From Phaeodactylum tricornutum CCAP 1055/1 (Eukaryota > Bacillariophyta > Bacillariophyceae > Surirellales > Neidiaceae): 64,000 bases of DNA. Below the pieces are notes generated by a model. The model was not told where the DNA came from, searched no databases, and saw nothing but the letters and a program-made list of their open reading frames with translations. Shown here one piece after another: positions 29,748 through 39,075 of this stretch (the first letter of the stretch is position 1; the number at the start of each line of letters is the position of its first letter). The translations under genes were made by a program, and so were the position numbers. Location of the stretch: NCBI RefSeq assembly GCF_000150955.2, contig NC_011687.1, forward strand, positions 496,001-560,000, in the 5' to 3' direction.

Positions 29748-31067
29748 TTATAATTCTCTAACCTTGGTAATTGGTGCTGCCAAATTTCCCTCGCTTTTGA
29801 GTTGTTCGCCTTTTCTGGTGGCTCGTAGTGTTGATTTTGTCCAAGAAGGCTTTTCCCACGATATCTCAGCATTTCCACTGGCATTGCGCTTGACATGGTT
29901 GGTCGCAGTCTGCGGAGGAATGTTCTTTGCCTGATGAACCTTATTTTCTCTAATATAGGCATCGGAGGCTTGCACTGGCTCTAATTGTTCAGCTACCATT
30001 TGACCTTCGTCGCGATTGCAGTTCTCGGCCACCTCACTGCCAGCAATGTCTTGTGTAGTTTGTCTCAATGCCGGGCGGGTACCGCGACGTGGGTTCGTTG
30101 GAGAAATTTCCTTGTTGCTATCATCAAAAGAGTGTCCGCGTTCCGTAGCAGGGCGAATAGAGGTGGTAAATTGTCGTTTCCCACTGTCGTGGCCCTCTAC
30201 GGCGCAGGTTGGTGTTGGTCGGTACCCTCTCCTAGGTGAATTCGTCCTGGGCGGATCAGGGCCCTCGAAAGACCGGCCGCGTAAAGTTGTCAGTCGAAGT
30301 GAAGTTTCAATAGAGGCTGGAGTTGTGACGCTTGCCTCATTTTGGGACATTTTATGTTTTTGCTTCGATTCGTTTTTTTCCAAGGCATCAGAATGCTTGA
30401 GATATAGCTCGGAGCTGCGAGCTGGCGGTTGTTCTCCTCCCACTGAAGGACGAAGTGTAGATGCATGCGTCTCGTGCTTAGATTCGTCCAAGTCGCTCTC
30501 TTCTTCGCTGGTCTCTTCGTCCGACGACTGCAACGAATCCGCGAGGAAAGTCTTGTTCGTCACTTCAGGTGTTCGCAGGTGCACGGGCCGGAGTGCGTTC
30601 GGAATTTCAATTGGTGGAGGCAAAGCTTCAAAACAATCATCGTCGCTATCAAAACTTTTCCCACGGTGCACCGAAGGCTTGATTGCACTCGCCAGGAGTT
30701 CGATTTCCTCTTCGAGATCGTCGTTGCTATCTTCAGAGGCTTCACTTTCTGAGTACTCGATTACACGTTCACTGATGTCCTCTTCCAACTCCTCCACTAC
30801 GACTTCCTCTTCTTCCTCACCACCATCGTCAACAGCGATAGTTTCCTCATCCTCTTTGTCTGTCTCTATCGCTTTATTCTCCGCAACACCGCTAGTCGAT
30901 GACTTCTCGAAATTGGGAATCGCGTTAAGTGATTCCTTACCCAAAGTCCAGCTACTCATCAGCTTTTTCTTTGGACTGGTTGGTCCCGTACCCCCATGAT
31001 GTTTCTCTATGAGAGGAGAATTGCTAGGGCCATAGCCGCCAAGCCAGTCACCTGGACGATCGCTCAT
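29748..31067 (-). CDS. Disordered acidic protein with C-terminal WEKPxW motif (cluster member 1)
   Basis: A 439-residue protein starting at the ATG at 31067 (MSDRPGDWLGG). The N-terminal third is very acidic (runs of Glu/Asp), the centre Ser/Pro-rich. Two kinds of repeat occur. One is RGxSF[DE], seen three times (HRGKSFDSDD, LRGRSFEGPD, ERGHSFDDSN), the last two followed by PRRGxRP. The other is a single C-terminal copy of the motif shared with its neighbours: ISWEKPSWTKSTLRATRKG then LKSEGNLAAPIT. No domain, signal or TM is visible and no function can be given. The presence of the same motif in the three following genes suggests a local gene family. A long Ser-rich frame on the opposite strand is a shadow of this gene's Glu-rich coding. 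Confidence 0.7.
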   Translation of the reverse strand: MSDRPGDWLGGYGPSNSPLIEKHHGGTGPTSPKKKLMSSWTLGKESLNAIPNFEKSSTSGVAENKAIETDKEDEETIAVDDGGEEEEEVVVEELEEDISERVIEYSESEASEDSNDDLEEEIELLASAIKPSVHRGKSFDSDDDCFEALPPPIEIPNALRPVHLRTPEVTNKTFLADSLQSSDEETSEEESDLDESKHETHASTLRPSVGGEQPPARSSELYLKHSDALEKNESKQKHKMSQNEASVTTPASIETSLRLTTLRGRSFEGPDPPRTNSPRRGYRPTPTCAVEGHDSGKRQFTTSIRPATERGHSFDDSNKEISPTNPRRGTRPALRQTTQDIAGSEVAENCNRDEGQMVAEQLEPVQASDAYIRENKVHQAKNIPPQTATNHVKRNASGNAEISWEKPSWTKSTLRATRKGEQLKSEGNLAAPITKVREL

Positions 31068-31810
31068 AGTGGCTTGAAAAGGTTTGTTCTTCAAAGGAGC
31101 CGCAAATAAAGGAAGGCTGAAGTGCAAATGAAGACCTGAGGAAGTGGTGAGAAATGCCGGAAGAATGTGATGCCACAGCCTCGAATCAAATTTAGTCATC
31201 AATGACTAATTTTGACCAAAACGATAATTAAAATTCAAACAAAACACCCAGAGGATCTTTTGGCGCTCTATACTAGTACCCTAAATTTAGCAAAAGGTGT
31301 CAAAAGCGTTTCTATAAGTTAAATTCTCTCAAACCCGTTACATTAGGTCCACATGACTATCAGACCTGATTCGCACAGTCAAGGTATATAGAACGCAAGC
31401 CTCTACATTTCATGTAAATAAATCTAGTCACCACATGCAACATCATCCTTTTCAAAACCAACAACTAACACATTTCCCATACGATTACAAGATCCGACAA
31501 AGAATTCATATTTACAGTTAGTAAGGTTTACTTTGTAGGCGACAACGAGACTTGCACAGCCCCGTTTTCCTCACCAAATTTGAAGACTCCATCTTCTTCA
31601 TTTTGGGTCAGTTCTATTTTCCGAGAAAGGGAGACTTGCTTTTCGCCCGTGCAAGAATTAGGACTTTGTCAACCTATGCTACTGATTGGGCCTGTTGGTC
31701 TCCTTACAAAACAAATGAATGTAACTTATAACTCTCGTCGATGGGTAGAGTACATAGTGAATGGCAAACGCACGAGCTTGGATAGGAAAAAATCGAAATG
31801 GCACAATTCT
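31068..31810. other. Intergenic stretch with recurrent motif
   Basis: About 740 bp between cluster members 1 and 2, AT-rich, no supported gene. It contains ttacagttagta at 31512-31523, a variant of the window's recurrent motif with A for T at the fifth base. It includes the 5' flank of member 1. Confidence 0.35.
31512..31523. promoter_or_regulatory. TTACAGTTAGTA variant of the recurrent motif
   Basis: A 12-mer in the intergenic region between cluster members 1 and 2. A near-identical copy, ttacagttagt, occurs at 46780-46790 upstream of other genes. Function is inferred from recurrence. Confidence 0.2.
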
Positions 31811-33832
31811 TCATGTGTGCTTACACTTTGCGAGGTCAGGTAAAACAGTAATGGGCCGTTCAAGCTTTTCGCCATGCCTCGCATGTATTCCCTTCTTGCT
31901 TGGCCTCAGCACAAGTTCTGGCCGAACTTCTTGGTTGATTCCATCCCCTTTGCCTTCTGGAAACGTAATTGGTTTCACAATATCGCCGCCATCCTGTATT
32001 TTTCTTATTTTCCCCGTCGTTCCTAGAACCTTTTCTTTTGCCCACCTTGGCTTCTCCCAAGTGTATATCTTCTTTTCTATTTCCGACGCCGCTTCTTCGC
32101 CATCCGAACTTCCTAGACTACGAAGACTGCGCTGCTTTGTCCAGCTTGGCTTTTCCCAACTGTACTTTTTCTGTGTCGTAGCCATTGTTACTGGCTGTTG
32201 CATGTCAGCCCCTGATTTCACTTTCTTTCCAATTTCCGTTTCATTCAGCTTCTTTTGAGTCCATTCAGGCTTCTGGAACTCATAGGATTTTTTAGTCGTC
32301 GTTGCCATGGTGACTGGCTTGACAAGATCTCCTCCGTCGCGAATCCTTGCACCGTGAACGCTAATTTTCAGTTTGCTCTGTCCTCGTAGGTATCGAGGCA
32401 GCTTGACTCCAGGGGCGCTATGACCATCTTTGATGCGTCGAATAAGCTCTTCTTTGTTGACTTGTTCATACTCTTCCTCAACCAGATCAGCATTTGCTGG
32501 TTTCTTCTTTGGAAAGGTAATGGGATTAGCCAAATTGCCACCGTTGCGAATACGGTCGCCAAGGCCAGTCGACTTCAGCTTCGTTTCTTGCGTCCAGTCC
32601 GGCTTTGCCCAGCTGTAAACACGGTGTTCGCCGTCGAACGTCTCAGCGCGGACGTATGTCTTCGTAAAGGTTTTTTCCCTCTTTGTTGATACCTCTCTTG
32701 CCTTGGGCTTCTTCTTCGGTGCTTTCCGAGGGCTCTCAGGACAAGCGCGAAGGATGGATTTGACTGGGCTTGCGGGAGGGATTCCCTTGACAGGTGAGTC
32801 GGGAGCATCAGCACCTATAGAGCGTTTTGGGGTATGGTTGGGAGTGGCGAGAACAGGGCATCTGATACTGGAAAGTGGTGATGCGGTAGCCCCTGGTGCA
32901 ACGCCAGCTTGAGGTGAAATCGGCGTATCGTTATTCTCGTTTGCTTTTTCATGATCAGATCCTGAAATTGACTGCCCAGCTTCCTCTAGCTGCGCAGCGG
33001 CTATTGGTCCTTTCTTTCCTATGAAAATTTCAATTGCGTCAGTATTGTTCATGAGGTCTTCATCTTGAACTCTTGCTTCTAAAGTGTCGGTTTTCAGGTT
33101 AATATCTGGTGTTGCTGCAGTCGGAATGCGAATTGAACTATCCAGCGAAGACAGTGGTTCTTCCTTCGTGTGAATACTGAGAGAAACGATCTTACTAGCA
33201 ACCTTCTCTTCGTATTCTCCGTTATTTTCTTCCAACTCGATTACTTCGTCTGTATCTTTTATATTGATTTCTTCAATAGTCGGGTGCTGACTCTCTCCTA
33301 AACTGTCTTCCGAGTATCCATTGTCGTCTTCTCCAACTTTTTCAATTTCGACATTGTCCGCCATAACACACACATCTCCATCGAAGTCTGGAATCTGCAT
33401 ATTAGCAATAGCTAGCTGAAGCGACTGGATTGGACCGTCATTCGACTCGGCGTCATCTTCATCCTCTGTTTCGTAGCTGTCATCCTCAACGCTAATATCA
33501 TCCTCGGTTTCGAAAACATAGTACACCTCGCCGTCAACAATTTCCAAATAAAAATCAGCTTCGTCGTCGTTCTCATCCACAATTTCGATCTCGTAGCTTC
33601 CTTCCTCGTCATCTGCAGGGTAGTCTCCGTATGCAAAACGATTCTCGATCTCGCAAATGTGGACTGTTTCGTCGAATCTGATTTTGCGGTTCGCCTTTTC
33701 GGACGGCAATATTTCCACTATTTCACCATCAAAAGACGGTACAAGGAAGGGGCGAGGAGGTGCTAACTTGTCATCAAAACGCGGAAATGTCGAGATGTCC
33801 GCCCGCCCGCTTTCTTCGTCGTCATCGCTCAT
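31811..33832 (-). CDS. Disordered acidic protein with multiple WEKPxW repeats (cluster member 2)
   Basis: A 673-residue protein starting at the ATG at 33832 (MSDDDEESGRADIS). The first ~250 residues are strongly acidic; near residue 50 the sequence RKIRFDE fits the K-[VI]-x-F core of PP1-docking motifs, which is only suggestive. A Pro/Lys-rich middle follows. Residues ~402-673 carry five to six degenerate copies of the shared motif: YSWAKPDWTQETKLKSTG with GGNLANPIT; a copy lacking the first Trp but with GGDLVKPVT; YEFQKPEWTQKKLNETE with ADMQQPVT; YSWEKPSWTKQRSLRSLG; YTWEKPRWAKEKVLGTTG with GGDIVKPIT; and a final LERPIT. No known domain, signal or TM. It is divergent from member 3. Confidence 0.72.
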   Translation of the reverse strand: MSDDDEESGRADISTFPRFDDKLAPPRPFLVPSFDGEIVEILPSEKANRKIRFDETVHICEIENRFAYGDYPADDEEGSYEIEIVDENDDEADFYLEIVDGEVYYVFETEDDISVEDDSYETEDEDDAESNDGPIQSLQLAIANMQIPDFDGDVCVMADNVEIEKVGEDDNGYSEDSLGESQHPTIEEINIKDTDEVIELEENNGEYEEKVASKIVSLSIHTKEEPLSSLDSSIRIPTAATPDINLKTDTLEARVQDEDLMNNTDAIEIFIGKKGPIAAAQLEEAGQSISGSDHEKANENNDTPISPQAGVAPGATASPLSSIRCPVLATPNHTPKRSIGADAPDSPVKGIPPASPVKSILRACPESPRKAPKKKPKAREVSTKREKTFTKTYVRAETFDGEHRVYSWAKPDWTQETKLKSTGLGDRIRNGGNLANPITFPKKKPANADLVEEEYEQVNKEELIRRIKDGHSAPGVKLPRYLRGQSKLKISVHGARIRDGGDLVKPVTMATTTKKSYEFQKPEWTQKKLNETEIGKKVKSGADMQQPVTMATTQKKYSWEKPSWTKQRSLRSLGSSDGEEAASEIEKKIYTWEKPRWAKEKVLGTTGKIRKIQDGGDIVKPITFPEGKGDGINQEVRPELVLRPSKKGIHARHGEKLERPITVLPDLAKCKHT
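31814..32629 (-). repeat. Array of degenerate WEKPxW ... GGDLxxPIT repeats
   Basis: The last 272 codons of the gene hold the motif copies, about 40-50 codons apart. They are diverged at the DNA level, so the array is not a recent duplication. Confidence 0.6.
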
Positions 33833-34307
33833 GGTGAACTCCAAGTCTCGTTTTCGCTATGGTGAGAAATAGCTATCGAGCCGAAACGGCACTTTTTTGC
33901 GTACCGTGGTACTACTATTTAAGCCATTCGGTCATTATCACTTTTGGTCCCTCTTTTTCCATATTAACTTTTCTGTATGACAAGACAGGGCCCTGTCAGA
34001 TTCTAACGTGCTGGTATCTAAGCTTAAACTATTATCAGTTTTGTGAACGAGAATAAATAACATCCTTTGGCGTTATCGTCGTTATTCAATATGTAGTGAA
34101 TAGGGCGCACGCCCATGCTCACTTTGTTATCCAATGACCTGTCGTGTCTCGGTCATTCACCTTTCGTAGCAGGTTCTACTAGTCTTCTACATTCAATCCT
34201 GGGAGGGAAAGGATCTCGTCCACCAGCACTGTTTTCCAACGATTTCACATCTTAGCTGAGAGCGTCTTTACCCACAAAATCTCATTTCAAGCTCATTTCA
34301 AGCAACC
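33833..34307. promoter_or_regulatory. Divergent promoter region between cluster members 2 and 3
   Basis: A 475-bp stretch between two start codons of genes sharing the same protein motif, so a common bidirectional promoter is plausible. A direct repeat ctcatttcaagctcatttcaagc lies at about 34282-34304, just before the start of member 3. No gene is supported inside. Confidence 0.3.
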
Positions 34308-34700
34308 ATGCCGAACTATGATGAAGAAGAACGCGATCTAAGCTGGGAAAAGCCCAGCTGGGCCAAGAATGGGCCGGCCCTACGTGCTACAGGACGAGCC
34401 GACCAGATGAAAGGCGGTGACTTGGCATCTCCAATCACCAATCTTCCCCACCAGAAGGAAGACGGACCCTTTGAGAAGCCAGAATGGACTGGAACCGTAA
34501 GCCAAAAGGTGCATCCATCGCAGGACTTGGCCAAACCCATCACCTCACTCCCCCATGGAGGTGCAGGCTCAAGTTTGGCTTTTGAAAAGCCGAGCTGGAC
34601 AAAGGAATCGAATGTCAAGATTACAAAAAAAGGAGAAGCAATGAAGTCCGGAAAGGAGATTGCGCGGCCCATCGGCGGCATCAAACCTGTGGAAAGTTAA
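34308..34700 (+). CDS. Small protein made of three WEKPxW repeats (cluster member 3)
   Basis: A 130-residue protein that is almost nothing but the shared motif, which makes it the clearest definition of it. Copy 1 (residues 12-45): SWEKPSWAKNGPALRATG then KGGDLASPIT. Copy 2 (55-80): FEKPEWTGTVSQKV then QDLAKPIT. Copy 3 (92-122): FEKPSWTKESNVKITKKG then GKEIARPI. The consensus is [WF]-E-K-P-x-W-[TA] followed after ~8 residues by a basic L/V-[RK]-x-T-x-x-G, then ~8 residues and G-x-[DE]-[LI]-A-x-P-I-T. The short MPNYDEEERD leader is acidic. No signal or TM; probably cytosolic or nuclear. Function unknown. Confidence 0.75.
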   Translation: MPNYDEEERDLSWEKPSWAKNGPALRATGRADQMKGGDLASPITNLPHQKEDGPFEKPEWTGTVSQKVHPSQDLAKPITSLPHGGAGSSLAFEKPSWTKESNVKITKKGEAMKSGKEIARPIGGIKPVES

Positions 34701-35551
34701 AAAGGAGATCTTCGGCAGAGTCACAAAGCAATTGCTATACGTTTGAATCGTGTGGTAAAAAGATGTTTTTAGTTAAGTTACTTTAAAAATATACTGACAG
34801 TTAAGCGACTGCCCGATACGTAACAAGTATTTTGAAGTCTTTCAATAGTCCGTTCGCAAAACGAACACGTAAATTAACGATGCTTCTCTCCTAAGGGCTT
34901 CCCCGCTCTTTTCATTTTATTATTTTGGTTGATGCGCCGCGCCGCCAGCCATATTGTGCGAGCGAAGTTGATTCTGTGGGCAAATAGTGGCCGCTGGGCT
35001 TTCGACTAGTCGCATAGGTTTTATCTTGCTCAATATATGACCATGGCGTCTTACACAAAGCACATAGAAGAAAGATTGCTCTTGCTGCTTAAATTCATCC
35101 ATCGGAGATGGAGCCAATCGGCTCTCGATCCCTGGCAAAAGGCAAGTCCTCCTGATGCTTGGGCACATTGAGCACATTCAATGACAGGTCTTTAAAGAAC
35201 AACGACTCAATGCTTGCAAGCCTTTAGTGATCGTCTTCAGTTTCAACAGCTCGATTTTGTAAATTGTATGCAAACGCTTCATTGCATATGTGTTTCGGAA
35301 TGACTTCCGGATTTGATTCGCGTCGTGAACTGTCGGTGCCTTGGGGATTCCTATCTAGTCATTGATACATTAAAGTCTCGGCTACAAGATTTCATTCATC
35401 TTACGTCTAAGCGTCTACTCCGCATCCGGAATTGCTTTCTGTTCGCAGCAAATCGTTTTCTCAAGTACATGAAGTACGAAACGCAATCTGTTGTAGAAAG
35501 AAGAAGTACGTGCATATATGCTCTGGCTGCCAGATTTAAACAAAAAGGATT
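34701..35551. other. Intergenic stretch without a supported gene
   Basis: About 850 bp between convergent cluster members 3 and 4. Frames at 34920-35177 (minus) and 35313-35567 (plus) show no recognisable content. A ctgacagttaag element lies near 34795. Confidence 0.35.
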
Positions 35552-36529
35552 TTACAGTAGACCCTGAAGGCGACGCAACTCTGCCTGTTTCTCAGCGAGA
35601 ATGGCTTGTAGATCAGTAAGATTACCTAGCCCGGAGGAGCCTTGATCAGGCTTGTCGTATCCTTCGTCATTGCAGTCGTCTTCCTCATCTGATACCTCTT
35701 CATAAATTTCTTCGAAGTCTTTGTCAGGAATCTCCTCCGATGCGGGAGCTACAATACCAGCATTATTTGGTTTGGCGTTGTAGTAGTCACCGTGACTGTA
35801 TTGTTGGGTGGATGATTTGCTCGACTCGGGGGTCGATTCTTGGATAGACTCTGTATTTTCTTGAACCAAGGTCCGAATGTCACTAGTCATGGTCGACTGT
35901 TGCTCAAAGCAAACTTCCGGAGCAATAGTTTGCGACTGTGACAAGTTTGGAGAATCCGGTTGTACCGACACCAAAGTAGAATCCTCTCGTAGAGGCGGTT
36001 CAGCAACGTCAGCGGCTTCCACCGAACGAAGTCGGTTCACGACCTTGGATGGGGAATCGTCGTACTGGCCCTTGCGAATCATCGATCCTTGATTGGTGGA
36101 ACGTAGTTTCATGCATGCCCAGGCTGGTTTAAACTCGGGAGTTTCGGCCTGGCGACCGTAGTTTCCAAAATTGGTCTGTTTCAAATTGTTGGCGAAATCA
36201 CTGTTCAATTCCCCCTTTTTGTACTTTTCCAACATTTCCAAGTATCCTGGGGGCAGTTTGGCACCAGTCAAGTACGCCTGGTAATCCGGATGACTCTCTG
36301 GAATGCCAAACAATTTGGGATCAAGAAAGGCACCGCCGGATTTAAAGTTTCGGCCTCCGCCGCTGCCCGACTGGCCGCCGGTGCCGACGTCCGTGCCACC
36401 CTGGCGTCCCGCCCAACCATTGTTTCCCCACCCGAGAGGCTTTCCGTCCGGTCCCAACTTGGGCCTACCGTTTTCATCCAAGTATCCCGCGTCTTCCATG
36501 GCGGCAAGATGCTCGAACAAGACGGACAT
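35552..36529 (-). CDS. Gly-rich/disordered protein with one divergent copy of the cluster motif (cluster member 4)
   Basis: A 325-residue protein with a good start context (caaATG at 36529). The N-terminus (EHLAAMEDAGYLDENG, GPDGKPLGWGNNGWAG) is followed by a Gly/Ser-rich stretch. A structured-looking segment comes next (LFGIPESHPDYQAYLTGAKL, PPGYLEMLEKYKKGE). At residues ~131-157, PEFKPAWACMKLRSTNQG then IRKGQYDD resembles the shared motif: F-K-P-x-W, L-R-S-T-x-x-G, then R-x-G. The C-terminal half is acidic with Gln/Ser runs and ends in a Leu-rich helix (LTDLQAILAEKQAELRRLQ) that could be a coiled coil. Upstream, a pyrimidine-rich stretch ending in CACAG just before the start could be an acceptor for an unseen 5' exon. 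Function unknown. Confidence 0.65.
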   Translation of the reverse strand: MSVLFEHLAAMEDAGYLDENGRPKLGPDGKPLGWGNNGWAGRQGGTDVGTGGQSGSGGGRNFKSGGAFLDPKLFGIPESHPDYQAYLTGAKLPPGYLEMLEKYKKGELNSDFANNLKQTNFGNYGRQAETPEFKPAWACMKLRSTNQGSMIRKGQYDDSPSKVVNRLRSVEAADVAEPPLREDSTLVSVQPDSPNLSQSQTIAPEVCFEQQSTMTSDIRTLVQENTESIQESTPESSKSSTQQYSHGDYYNAKPNNAGIVAPASEEIPDKDFEEIYEEVSDEEDDCNDEGYDKPDQGSSGLGNLTDLQAILAEKQAELRRLQGLL

Positions 36530-37699
36530 TTGCGCTTCTGTTTCCTGTGCGATAGATTGGGAAAAAGAGAGTGTGAGTAAGGCTGTGTGGGAATGAGAGC
36601 CAGAGCATTGGTGACGTTCGCGGCAGTAGCTTTGGTTTCAAAAGCAATGAAGCAGTATTGCCCCTCTCTTTGCGGTATCCAAAAAGTGCAAGCCCATTAG
36701 CAGTGACTTTGTACGTTGCTTGCCTTGCGAGCCAAATCTTCGGCGCGATCGAGAACATAATGGGGCGTGATTTCCATCCACCAGAGTGGCACCCGGCCAA
36801 CTCCGGGAGGAAGAACCTCTGTTTTGGTTCCGTTCAACATGTTACTGGATCAACCGGCCGGTTGTGTATTGTTATTCCTTGTGTGATGACTGTCGTTGCC
36901 GAGTGCGAAACAGTCTTCTTTGTTGGAGTAGACGCAATTGACGAGACTCGTCCGCCAAGAAAGGGAACCGAGAAACGTGAGGCACTTGTGCGCATCACAC
37001 CGTAGAGCACGGCACGAATAAGTCATTTTTAGAACGACAATGACTGTGAAGGCTTGGACGAACCTAGACAACTATGGGGAAATCGGGCCCATTGGAAATG
37101 TACTGCAAGTAATAAATGGAAGTTTTCGATATTGATTCCCCATAATTCAGATGGGAATATCTCGTTTGCGGACATCGGACAATGTAGTTGTAGTATCTCC
37201 AGAAAATGTCGTTATGGGTTCTGCGCATCGCCGTGGCCATGACGAAAACCGTCGAACGAGGCCGGATCTGAGCTGAGCTGATCCCCTGCGACTCAACAAG
37301 TGATCCTACAAAAGCCTATAAAAAGTGTTCACGGAAAAGGAAAATTCGAATACTGGTACGGAATAGAGTTACCGTTATGTAGGCTACTGCGCGCCAGGGA
37401 TTGGAACCGTGTGAACGTTCTCGCAAATCGAGCTTTGGTGTGTGCAACGCACGGCAGAGTCTCCAATCCAAAAAGAAACGTATAATAGTGGAATGACGAG
37501 ACACCGTTGTAAACAGAATACTGATGCGACGGAACCCGCAGTCTGGTGTAAAATACGAACGATGGACTATGGAGAATCCAATCAGGTCAAATTCGTCAAT
37601 CGTACAAAAAAAGACGGGACTGTCAAAATCCGTCCACGGATTTCGAGACGACCTTGGACATAAAAGCTGCTGTAGATCGAACTCGAAGCCTTTTGAATT
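36530..37699. other. Long intergenic region without a supported gene
   Basis: About 1.2 kb between divergent genes. Open frames up to 131 codons exist on both strands but lack recognisable content. A gattggaacc stretch near 37399 read on the minus strand resembles a tRNA B box, but no A box or acceptor stem goes with it. An aatgactgtgaagg element occurs near 37037. Confidence 0.35.
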
Positions 37700-38638
37700 A
37701 TGAATGCACAAAGAGAGACGTACACTATCACCACTGATAGTTCTACCTCGATGCAGCGCCGACCAGTGGTAGCCCTTGTCACGGCAGCAGCTCTGGCACT
37801 GGCGCTCGCTCTGGCATTGGTCCAGCAGAACGCTTCATCGACGACCGCATCGACACTGCGTATTCGCAATAGGCAAGACCTCGGGACATTGGAACCGTCT
37901 GCTTCTTCTCGTCGCCGTCAATTGGGCAAGCGGTTAAGATACCAAAATGTTGCTCGGAGCGCTCTGCCGAACAATACGGAAGAGGAGCAACCGTCGGATT
38001 CTATCAAGAGTATCAAGACTCTCGAACACTCTACAGAGGAACCTTTTCAGCAAAATATCTCAACAATCGACGGCGTACGAGGTTTTCTGTCGAGCAGTAT
38101 TCCGCTCCCTCTGGGAGAGAATCCGGGTATTCGGGATGATGTAAAGCTCCCCACCGTGGAAAAGCTAGTCGACTTGGGCTACGATATCGAGCTGCCCAAC
38201 GGTCAAGATTTGCAGGATTTGGTCTCCGGCAGCAATTTCACCATCCAGGACGGTTTGGAAGCATGGTTTGGAGCAATCGATCCGCCAACTAATGAAGAAT
38301 TGCAGGACTTGATCGAAAGCATCGAGCTCCCGACGAAAGAGGAACTGCAGGACCTGGTCAGCAGTATCGACCTTCCAAGTACGAAGGATTTGCAGGGTTT
38401 CGTCGCCGATTTCGATCATTCATCCAGCGGAGATCTGGAGGAAGTCCTGAACTCAAGCGATCTTCCCTCCGCTAAAGATGTGAACGACTTTATCGCCGGT
38501 ATCGATCTCCCCAGCGACAAGGAAATTATCGATTTTGCGGAAAACCTTGACCTGCCTGCCAAACAAAAGTTGCAAGACTTTCTTGCGGCGTTGGTCGACC
38601 TCCCTCGTGATGTATCCATCGAGACAGTAGTACCTTGA
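37700..38638 (+). CDS. Membrane-anchored protein with about nine 15-residue LQD-LP repeats
   Basis: A 312-residue protein. Residues ~20-42 form an unusual Ala/Leu-only hydrophobic segment (VVALVTAAALALALALALV) preceded by RR, a signal anchor or signal peptide. A basic linker (SSRRRQLGKRLR) and a polar region follow. From about residue 150 to the end the sequence is built of 15-residue units with the pattern [ST]-x-[ED]-[LI]-Q-D-[LF]-[VI]-x-x-I-[DE]-L-P, for example TKEELQDLVSSIDLP, STKDLQGFVADFDHS and SAKDVNDFIAGIDLP. The units are acidic and probably form short helices separated by LP turns. Function is unknown; secretory or membrane location is inferred from the N-terminus. Confidence 0.68.
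   Translation: MNAQRETYTITTDSSTSMQRRPVVALVTAAALALALALALVQQNASSTTASTLRIRNRQDLGTLEPSASSRRRQLGKRLRYQNVARSALPNNTEEEQPSDSIKSIKTLEHSTEEPFQQNISTIDGVRGFLSSSIPLPLGENPGIRDDVKLPTVEKLVDLGYDIELPNGQDLQDLVSGSNFTIQDGLEAWFGAIDPPTNEELQDLIESIELPTKEELQDLVSSIDLPSTKDLQGFVADFDHSSSGDLEEVLNSSDLPSAKDVNDFIAGIDLPSDKEIIDFAENLDLPAKQKLQDFLAALVDLPRDVSIETVVP
38150..38620 (+). repeat. 45-bp-period coding repeats (15-residue units)
   Basis: Roughly nine to ten units of 45 bp in tandem, well diverged from each other at the DNA level but keeping the LQD and LP positions. The spacing is regular through 38200-38600. Confidence 0.65.
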
Positions 38639-39075
38639 CTTGACACTATTATTGTATTTGTTCGATAAATTTATAGAAATATATTGACCGGAAGTACTCC
38701 CACAATAAAAGGATTCCGTTGCCCTTTGGTGTACGAACAAAATTGCTAATGGAAAGTACGGACGATCCAATTATCAAAAACAAAAATCCCTCGACAAACT
38801 GGCGTAACGCAGTTTATTTTAGTGGGCCTCACTCAGCCCGACTTAGTGTTGTGATCCATTCACCCTTCGCGTTACTGAGACGCAGCGAACGCTTCCTTTA
38901 GACAATTTTTGGAACACAAACTTTTGCTCTGGAGTCCCAATTTGCCCATTCAAAGCGGCGCAACGTCTGTAGAGCGCCAAGGAACACGTTCCGAACTGCT
39001 GTGCCGAATACGGCAGGGACCTGGAGGAACCAAAAAGACACTTAGTGCTCGATGCATCGTTTTGAACTCGTCGCT

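Noticed and set aside
30016-30999. 327-codon Ser-rich plus-strand frame
   Set aside because: It lies antisense to the Glu/Asp-rich coding of the 29748-31067 gene; reading acidic codons backwards gives Ser/Phe runs. No signal of its own.
34308-34700. WEKPxW repeat as a beta-thymosin/WH2 actin-binding motif
   Set aside because: The L-[RK]-x-T core looks superficially like LKKT, but the preceding helix and following spacing do not fit.
37370-37470. tRNA-like B box on the minus strand
   Set aside because: ggttccaatcc is close to a B box, but there is no A box at the right distance and no acceptor stem.
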